A DNA stretch of 64,000 nt from assembly GCA_964641455.1 (NCBI GenBank), contig CAZXLH010000004.1:1-64000 (forward strand). The letters run 5' to 3'. Made by a program: the position numbers and the translations under genes. Of this stretch, positions 58,385 to 64,000 are shown piece after piece. This stretch comes from DTU015 sp964641455. GTDB taxonomy: Bacteria; Bacillota; Sulfobacillia; Fermentithermobacillales; Fermentithermobacillaceae. The stretch's first letter is position 1. Each line of letters opens with the position of its first letter. Under the pieces are notes generated by a model that did no database searches, was not told the origin of the DNA, and was given only the letters and a program-made list of their open reading frames with translations.

Positions 58385-59441
58385 AACTTTCACGCAACCT
58401 CTCTGATATCTCATTTTCCGGAATCAGAGACTGCTTTCCGGAAAGGATGATTCTAAGGTTCTTTACCTCAATTTCCCGGCCAAACACATATCCAAACACC
58501 GGTTCCGGGCCCAGGCAAACTGACCCGGCCTCGCGTACTATTTCAACAACGGTATTGTCACATTGTTTTTCCCACTTGGTAAGAGACTGTTTTTGCTCTG
58601 CAAGCAATACACCCTGCTTTGCAAGGTTTTCCAATTGAGTTCCTTTGTAAACCCCGGCAATGTCTTGATAATCTCCAAGGTAGGCTTCTGCCAATTTAAC
58701 CGGTTTTATGTTGCCCCCCAAAAGCACAATATTGCCAAAATCAGTGCCGGAAATCCCAAGAAGTTTTGCCCTGATTGCCATTTTCAAATTAACGATGTCG
58801 ATCTCTGATTTGATGAACTCAATAAGAGCCGGATACCCGTATTTCCTGTAAACTGATTCGGCCCACCCATAGTAGGACTTGTCTATCCAGCTATCTACTT
58901 CAAAAGGCGATAACCCGGAAAGCGCATCTCCTTTAGCCACCTGCCGGTACGTCCCGGCTATTTCAAGGCTTACCTCATATGCACTCTCTGTTCTTGGGTC
59001 CGGTTCCTGTTCAAACCACATTGAAATACTTTCACCTTGATCGGCTTTAGTAAGTATTTCTTTTAAGTGATCCAGGGAAAGGTTCCCGAGTTCAGAGAAA
59101 GCCCCCGGTTCATCAGGAACCCCTAACAATTGAGCCTTAAGCAGCACTTTAAGGTTGTGAAAATCATAACGCGCTCTGTAAGCGGCAAGAACCATAGGTT
59201 CAGGCGCAAGCTTCATCATGCTATCGTGGGCATCCTTGACCGCCTCTTTGAGTGCGGTTTCGAAAAACGATGCATCCTCAAGTTTTGATACATACGGGCC
59301 ATAGAATGAATCTCTAAGTGTCATTAGCGCCGTTTCCAAATTGCCGGCATCTAAAATCTGGCTCAAGTCGCTCCTTGTGAGAAGCCCTTTTTCAATTATC
59401 CTAATGCGGCCTACAGGGCTTGCCCAAAGATAGTCTCTCAA
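58377..59441 (-). CDS. ntpC: V/A-type ATP synthase subunit C
   Basis: The 354-residue funnel-shaped subunit linking the rotor shaft to the c-ring. Mostly helical, with YRARYDFHNLKVLLKAQLLG, the family's most recognisable part, and EIDIVNLKMAIRAKLLG as a second copy of that motif. The TTG start overlaps the subunit E stop (TTGA), behind AAGGAG. Confidence 0.93.
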   Translation of the reverse strand: MRDYLWASPVGRIRIIEKGLLTRSDLSQILDAGNLETALMTLRDSFYGPYVSKLEDASFFETALKEAVKDAHDSMMKLAPEPMVLAAYRARYDFHNLKVLLKAQLLGVPDEPGAFSELGNLSLDHLKEILTKADQGESISMWFEQEPDPRTESAYEVSLEIAGTYRQVAKGDALSGLSPFEVDSWIDKSYYGWAESVYRKYGYPALIEFIKSEIDIVNLKMAIRAKLLGISGTDFGNIVLLGGNIKPVKLAEAYLGDYQDIAGVYKGTQLENLAKQGVLLAEQKQSLTKWEKQCDNTVVEIVREAGSVCLGPEPVFGYVFGREIEVKNLRIILSGKQSLIPENEISERLRESYV

Positions 59442-60058
59442 GGCTCATTCTCCTTCTCTGAAGCACCTTTAAAAAGAATCTGAGCCAATTCTGTTTCAAG
59501 GCCTTCCCTTATTAGGTTCAATATAGCCGGAAACGTCGCATTATCTGCGACCCCGCCTTTTCTTAATATGAAGCCGCCACCTAATTGCTCAGGAGTAAAT
59601 GAAATCTTTAGATTGCTTGCTTTGCCCTGTTGTTTTAAAGCGCTTTGAGCCGCATCCCGGAAATCAGGGCCTAACCGCCGGTTATCATGCTCACTTAGAA
59701 TCAGTTCTTCTGTACCGTCAGATTTTTGCCCAATCAGATCCAGCAACATTGCCCGGTATTCTTCATCTGACAAATTGGAAAACCACCGTAAGGCTTCGTC
59801 AAAGACCTGAGAGATGAGTTCCTGCTTCGCCCCAAGAATCATCTGTTTTTTTCGCATATCTCTTTGAGAAGCGGCAATGCTTTCAATTTGCGCTGCCTCG
59901 GTTCGAGCTTCGTCCAGAATCTTGGTTTCAAGCAAAGCAGCCTTTTCTTCGGCAGTTTTAATCTTTGACTCAGCCTCTGCCTTTGCAGAGGTAAGAATCT
60001 CTTCCTTTAGCAATGACGCTTTCTCGTCTATTCTTTTTAAAATGTCTTCCAAGGGCAT
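59438..60058 (-). CDS. ntpE: V/A-type ATP synthase subunit E (peripheral stalk)
   Basis: A 206-residue peripheral-stalk subunit: N-terminal coiled coil (LLKEEILTSAKAEAESKIKT) and a C-terminal globular head (LGGGFILRKGGVADNATFPA). It pairs with subunit H to hold the head against rotation. ATG behind GGGGGAA. Confidence 0.93.
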   Translation of the reverse strand: MPLEDILKRIDEKASLLKEEILTSAKAEAESKIKTAEEKAALLETKILDEARTEAAQIESIAASQRDMRKKQMILGAKQELISQVFDEALRWFSNLSDEEYRAMLLDLIGQKSDGTEELILSEHDNRRLGPDFRDAAQSALKQQGKASNLKISFTPEQLGGGFILRKGGVADNATFPAILNLIREGLETELAQILFKGASEKENEP

Positions 60059-60071
60059 CCACTATTTCCCC

Positions 60072-60632
60072 CTAGATCTTAACTGCAAACATAATCAATA
60101 GAATCGAAGCCAAAAGGCCCAATACAGCGTAAGTCTCAACCATAGCAGACAAAATCATGGCTTTTCCGGATTCTTCGGCATTTGCGGCCACAATATCCAT
60201 ACCTGCAAGCGAAACCCTTGCCTGGTAAAGCGCAGAGATCAAGCATGAAACTGCAGCAGGGACGCATGCAAAAAACATCTGCCATCCTTGCTCAAGAGAA
60301 AGCTGCAAAACAGCTTCGAAAGCGTTCATTCTCACCAGAACCAAAAAGCCTACCAAGAATCCATAAATCCCCTGGGTTCCCGGAAGAGCCTGTAAGAGGA
60401 GCAAGCGCCCGAACATGTCAGGATCTTCAGCAGTCATTCCGGAAGCTTTTTCGCCTGTGACTCCAACGCCTACAATCGAGCCAATCCCACCCAGAAACAC
60501 AGCGAGTCCGGCACCCATGAGCGCCAAAACGTTCCCACCCAATACCGGCCCAAAGAAAAGGCCTATGACTATCATGATTATAAGAGACAAACTTCCCACA
60601 AGAAGCCAGTTTCCAACCATTCCTTTAAACAC
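60072..60632 (-). CDS. ntpK: V/A-type ATP synthase subunit K (c-ring proteolipid), sodium-type signature
   Basis: A 186-residue, four-helix duplicated proteolipid. The ion site resembles the sodium-binding NtpK of Enterococcus hirae: Leu83, Thr86 and Gln87 in QALPGTQGIYGF, Gln137 in ALYQARV, and Glu166 in AMVETYAVLG. Spacing between these is nearly the same as in NtpK (3, 1 and 29 residues for the three comparable steps). Only the second hairpin carries the carboxylate, so each subunit moves one ion. GTG start behind GGGAGGG. Confidence 0.93.
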   Translation of the reverse strand: MFKGMVGNWLLVGSLSLIIMIVIGLFFGPVLGGNVLALMGAGLAVFLGGIGSIVGVGVTGEKASGMTAEDPDMFGRLLLLQALPGTQGIYGFLVGFLVLVRMNAFEAVLQLSLEQGWQMFFACVPAAVSCLISALYQARVSLAGMDIVAANAEESGKAMILSAMVETYAVLGLLASILLIMFAVKI

Positions 60633-60715
60633 AAATGTTCCCTCCCAGTCTGTCTTGCCCTTACTGTTGCTTCTTTTTGCTCATTTTTACACTTTGCGTA
60701 GAGTAACACTGATTT

Positions 60716-62704
60716 TCAGTCGGTTAGTGATACATTTTCCCGAACTTTCTTCAATGGCTTAAACGGCCGGCCACCCCCCTCGAAAAACTGTGTGAAGAAC
60801 TCAACGAACTGTAAACGTCCTGAATGGACAAAACTTCCAAGCGCGTTAATCGAAAGATTAAACAGGTGTCCGATAGCGAGTATTACAGGGACAAAGACCC
60901 AACCTACTTTAGGCACCATAAGGACTACAAGTTTTGAAATTGTGTTTACAACCACGCCTATAACCGCACTGGCAAGCCCCAGGGCCAAAATACGGGCATA
61001 CGACAAAGTGTTTGAAAAATAGTCGATAATAGAATACAACCCGCCTATACCAGAGAACGGTTTTAGCAAGATGTTTTTCTGGCGCCGTGAGCCTGAGTAA
61101 ACAATCATAAGCGCTCCGGCGATCATGATGTAAAGCGGGATATCACTCTGGATTACACCTACTTTGGATGCAGCCCACAAAACGAGCCCGGGCAAAAACA
61201 GTACCCAGGAACCATGATCCACGATTCCGTCAACAACTTGCCCGTTTCGAACCGTTCCTATCATTTTGACAATAATACCTACCCAAAGATGAGTAATCCC
61301 AAACAACAATGAAACCAAGAGAAGAGTCATTGGATCATTAATTGGGTCCAGCACTTGTAAGTTGCTTGTAAACCGTTCAAATGCAGTACCCGGAAGAAAC
61401 GCGGTAGGAAAATCTCCGAGCCAGCTTCCCATGAGCGCACCTGCAAAAAACGTAGACACGCCACAATACATCAAAAGCCTCATCAACCTGTCGTCTTCAA
61501 GGTTTTGAGTTTTTATAAACCTCCATGAAAACACAAAAAGCATAATGCCATATACTGCATCTCCCAGGCACATGGCGAAGAAAACCCAGAAGAACGGCGC
61601 CAACCACGGAGTAGGGTCTATCTCATTATAATTTGGGTACCCGAATATATTGGTAACAGCTTCAAAAGGCCTTATAATAGGATTGTTTTCAAGGTAAACC
61701 GGAACGTCATCATCAGGCCCCGGTTCTTCATCGATAACTTCTATATCTCTGAATTGCTTTAAACCATCCCTGAAAACATCAACCTCTTTAGCCTTTACAT
61801 AGCCCTCAACCACCAAAGTAAAACGGGTTCTTGAAGCCTCTTTCCGGACCTGTGCAAGGTTTTGCTTGTCAAGGTAGTAGTCTGTGAGTGCAAGCACATC
61901 CATAAGGCCCTGGGCCATTTCAGTGTCTTTGGCCAAAATATCTTCCCGCTCTTTTTCCAGTTCCAATAGCTTGTGTCGGATGTTCTCGCAAATATCAGAA
62001 ACAAGCCCTGTTTCTGAATACCCCTCTGCTTCCCTTGCAAGATCTACAGAAGAACCTCCCAAAGCAGCTATCAAAGAACTAAGCGGCGAACCCTGCTGAT
62101 CCTGGCCTGAAAATACAACTAACCAAACCCCGGCTTGCCCGCGATCTTCCCAAATCACTTTGCAGTATACGCCTCTTGATGATAAATCCGAGCGATCTGC
62201 AGGCAAGGCAGGCACAGGAAGCACTGCCAAACCGGTTTCGCAAGTTCTGGTTGCTCCTATTTCACTAATGGGAATATCAAGCTGTTTCCAGGGTTCAAAA
62301 ACTTCGGCTTTTTGCTCCAATTCGCTGATTTGTTTTTTGATGTCGCCAAGCCTGGTGTCATGCTCTTTTACTTTTGCAAATACCTGTGGCACGTCATGTT
62401 TGGCAACTGCATTTTGAAATTCTGCATGTGACATCTCCGGCTTTTTTCCGGTAAACATATCAATGAAACTTTTTTCGATGGTATTATACCGTTCAAAATA
62501 AGACTTAATCTCAGCCAACTGGGAAAGCCGCTCAACATACTCAGGAGTCTCTGCATCAAACCCGATTTCCACTGCCTCCTCGCCGGTTACCGCAGTAGAT
62601 TTGGAAATATGCATAAGCCCCATATCCCTCAACGCTTCAAAAAGAGGGCCTTCAAGTTCCTCATATGCCAGTATGGTGATTTTCCGCATTCTTGCAACAG
62701 CCAT
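60716..62704 (-). CDS. ntpI: V/A-type ATP synthase subunit I (membrane stator, a-subunit equivalent)
   Basis: The 662-residue stator: a cytoplasmic half with long coiled coils (about 1-330) and a membrane half of seven or eight helices (PTPWLAPFFWVFFAMCLGDA opens it). Its conserved arginine region lies in YFSNTLSYARILALGLASA, which faces the c-ring carboxylate. Last helix ends at SFVHSGRLQFVEFFTQFFEGG, typical of the family. Between K and H. Confidence 0.96.
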   Translation of the reverse strand: MAVARMRKITILAYEELEGPLFEALRDMGLMHISKSTAVTGEEAVEIGFDAETPEYVERLSQLAEIKSYFERYNTIEKSFIDMFTGKKPEMSHAEFQNAVAKHDVPQVFAKVKEHDTRLGDIKKQISELEQKAEVFEPWKQLDIPISEIGATRTCETGLAVLPVPALPADRSDLSSRGVYCKVIWEDRGQAGVWLVVFSGQDQQGSPLSSLIAALGGSSVDLAREAEGYSETGLVSDICENIRHKLLELEKEREDILAKDTEMAQGLMDVLALTDYYLDKQNLAQVRKEASRTRFTLVVEGYVKAKEVDVFRDGLKQFRDIEVIDEEPGPDDDVPVYLENNPIIRPFEAVTNIFGYPNYNEIDPTPWLAPFFWVFFAMCLGDAVYGIMLFVFSWRFIKTQNLEDDRLMRLLMYCGVSTFFAGALMGSWLGDFPTAFLPGTAFERFTSNLQVLDPINDPMTLLLVSLLFGITHLWVGIIVKMIGTVRNGQVVDGIVDHGSWVLFLPGLVLWAASKVGVIQSDIPLYIMIAGALMIVYSGSRRQKNILLKPFSGIGGLYSIIDYFSNTLSYARILALGLASAVIGVVVNTISKLVVLMVPKVGWVFVPVILAIGHLFNLSINALGSFVHSGRLQFVEFFTQFFEGGGRPFKPLKKVRENVSLTD

Positions 62705-62750
62705 AAACTCGCCGCATGGCCAACAAAGGCAATCCTGCGGCTTCCCCCTT

Positions 62751-63068
62751 TCACACCGCTTCTAAAATTCGGTCCACAACAAGCCTGACTGCATCTTCAA
62801 AATTGTTAGACGCCACCTGCTTAATCTTATCAATTTCAGCCTGAGCTTCATTTACAGCGCTTTTTAGTGCAGAGTCTGCAACTTGCTTAGCGCCCTCAAT
62901 TGTTTCGCCGGCTTTGGTTTGAGCTTTTTGTTCAGACTCGGCAGCAATCTGCTCAGCCTTCTTATCTGCCTCATCTAACAGATTGCCGGCTTCCAATCTT
63001 GCCTGTTCAATCTCTGCTTCTGCCTTTTTCTCAGTCTCAAGTATAATATCAAGTTCTTTTTTGGCCAC
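62751..63068 (-). CDS. V/A-type ATP synthase subunit H (peripheral stalk)
   Basis: A 105-residue coiled-coil protein (EKKAEAEIEQARLEAGNLLD, many Ala, Glu and Lys) that matches archaeal AhaH or Thermus subunit G, partner of E in the peripheral stalk. GTG start. First gene of the ATPase operon, 42 bp after wecB, from which the operon may be partly transcribed. Confidence 0.9.
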   Translation of the reverse strand: MAKKELDIILETEKKAEAEIEQARLEAGNLLDEADKKAEQIAAESEQKAQTKAGETIEGAKQVADSALKSAVNEAQAEIDKIKQVASNNFEDAVRLVVDRILEAV

Positions 63069-63110
63069 CCAATCCCGCGCTTTATTCGTTACAGGCGCGG
63101 TCTCCCTCCT

Positions 63111-64000
63111 TTAACGAAATGTTTCAAGTTCGTCCGGCTCTTCACCGGATAAACCATACCAATATAACAAGGCTCCGGCAATTCTTTGAGCAGCACGCCC
63201 ATCACCAAAGGGACTTCTGGCCGTGGCCATCTGCTTATACCTTTCTATATTGTCTAACAAATCATTAACTGTGTCTATAATCAGGCGTTTGTCAGTTCCA
63301 ACCAAAGTGACGGTGCCTGCTTCAATAGCCTCAGGCCGTTCTGTCTTTTCCCTGCACAATACCACAGGGACGCCAATAGCAGGGGCTTCTTCCTGAATTC
63401 CGCCTGAATCAGAAACAACCAGGTAAGCGCGTTTGACAAGATTTACATAATCTGAATAATCCAAAGGATCGAATAACGTTACGTTATCTATTCCGCCGAG
63501 GTGCCTCAAAATAGGCTCACGGGCATTTGGGTTCTTGTGAACCGACACCAGAAGCCTTACATCTTGCTTTCTTTGCTTTGCAATACAGGCAAGCGCCTGA
63601 CAGATGTTTTCCATTCCCTGGCCGAAATTTTCCCGCCTATGTACTTCCACCACTATTGTGCGAACCTTCTCCCGGCCGCTTGCATCCAAAGCGTTAAGCG
63701 TTCTGTTTTTGAAAACATAATCATCTTTTACTGTCATGAAAAGCGCATCTATTGCTGTGTTACCGGTAACAAATACCGATTCTTCAGGAATGCCTTCGTG
63801 CAAAAGATTGTCTTTGGCCCTCTGTGTAGGTGCAAAGTGGATATCGGATATAAGCCCGGCAATGCGTCTGTTAATCTCCTCAGGAAAAGGGGCATATTTG
63901 TCGCCGGTCCTGAGCCCTGCCTCTACATGCCCGCAAGGAATTTTCTGATAGTAAGCAGCCAAAGCGCTGGCTGCAGTGGTAGCAGTGTCGCCATGAACCA
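63111..64000 (-). CDS. wecB: UDP-N-acetylglucosamine 2-epimerase, 5' end outside the window
   Basis: The frame stays open to the window edge; the last codons inside read VHGDTATTAASALAAYYQKI, so about 90 N-terminal residues are missing. Family landmarks present are GHVEAGLRTGDKYAPFPEE, FVTGNTAIDALF, TIVVEVHRRENFGQG, VSDSGGIQEEAPAIGVPVV and REKTERPEAIEAGT. The enzyme makes UDP-ManNAc for cell-wall polymers, probably the donor for the TagA-like transferase at 26044. Val replaces the usual Thr in VEVHRREN, a small change. Placed just before the ATPase genes. Confidence 0.95.
   Translation of the reverse strand, partial: VHGDTATTAASALAAYYQKIPCGHVEAGLRTGDKYAPFPEEINRRIAGLISDIHFAPTQRAKDNLLHEGIPEESVFVTGNTAIDALFMTVKDDYVFKNRTLNALDASGREKVRTIVVEVHRRENFGQGMENICQALACIAKQRKQDVRLLVSVHKNPNAREPILRHLGGIDNVTLFDPLDYSDYVNLVKRAYLVVSDSGGIQEEAPAIGVPVVLCREKTERPEAIEAGTVTLVGTDKRLIIDTVNDLLDNIERYKQMATARSPFGDGRAAQRIAGALLYWYGLSGEEPDELETFR

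Noticed and set aside
1..64000. tRNA, rRNA, CRISPR arrays, IS elements, prophage or attachment sites
   Set aside because: No clover-leaf-like intergenic sequence, no spaced direct repeats, no transposase, integrase or phage structural genes were found; intergenic space is small throughout.

Overview
The window reads as a chromosomal segment of an endospore-forming, flagellated, Gram-positive-type bacterium of the Firmicutes, most likely a clostridial or other deep-branching anaerobic lineage. The grounds are SpoIID, SpoIIQ and SpoIIID, the B. subtilis-type late flagellar cluster, WhiA/YvcK/RapZ, CdaA/CdaR/GlmM, a V/A-type ATP synthase, and strong purine-rich Shine-Dalgarno sites. A large share of genes appear to start at TTG or GTG. 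I see no rRNA, tRNA, CRISPR, insertion sequence or prophage. Almost everything is core genome, so the interesting material lies in gene order, small regulatory sites and a few unknown proteins.

Layout. 1-5.3 kb: a C69 dipeptidase gene converges on cdaA-cdaR-glmM (c-di-AMP synthesis tied to amino-sugar supply). 5.4-9.6 kb: a plus-strand operon with a pyruvate-kinase-C-like protein, cupin phosphoglucose isomerase, rapZ, yvcK and whiA. 9.6-11.7 kb: a three-gene DUF2089/DUF4097/SHOCT-like operon with a clear promoter and a palindrome in its spacer. 11.7-18.6 kb: uvrB-uvrA-uvrC with a near-perfect LexA box. 18.6-24.1 kb: ftsE-ftsX-envC-like-ctpB-minJ-like (division and cell-wall hydrolysis). 24.2-28.2 kb: a split transketolase, a TagA/WecG glycosyltransferase and divergent csaB. 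28.2-37.7 kb: hpf, two unknown proteins, a 25-residue ORF under a possible structured leader, HD-GYP, DUF5317, secA, prfB (with a programmed frameshift), a small secreted protein, and a divergent cold-shock gene. 37.7-45.2 kb: comF-yvyF-flgM-flgN-flgK-flgL-fliW-csrA-fliD-fliS-fliT. 45.2-54.1 kb: metK, fabZ, flgJ, flgG, flgF, mbl, spoIIID, spoIIQ, spoIID, murA. 54.2-64 kb: a nine-gene V/A-type ATP synthase operon (H-I-K-E-C-F-A-B-D) preceded by wecB, which runs off the window.

Most of this order matches what is known of B. subtilis (comF to prfB; ftsE to minJ; uvrB-uvrA; rapZ-yvcK-whiA; murA-spoIID-spoIIQ-spoIIID-mbl-flhO-flhP-fabZ). Two departures stand out. A rotary ATPase of the V/A type, with a sodium-type c-ring signature, sits between wecB and murA, where many Firmicutes carry the F-type atp operon. 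Flagellin is absent between csrA and fliD.

The best candidates for under-described biology are the DUF2089/DUF4097/SHOCT operon, the HD-GYP leader with its tiny hydrophobic peptide, the pair of unknown proteins downstream of hpf, and the DnaA-box cluster plus switch-like leader at the cold-shock gene. All start choices, promoters and RNA structures were read by eye; no searches or folding programs were run.
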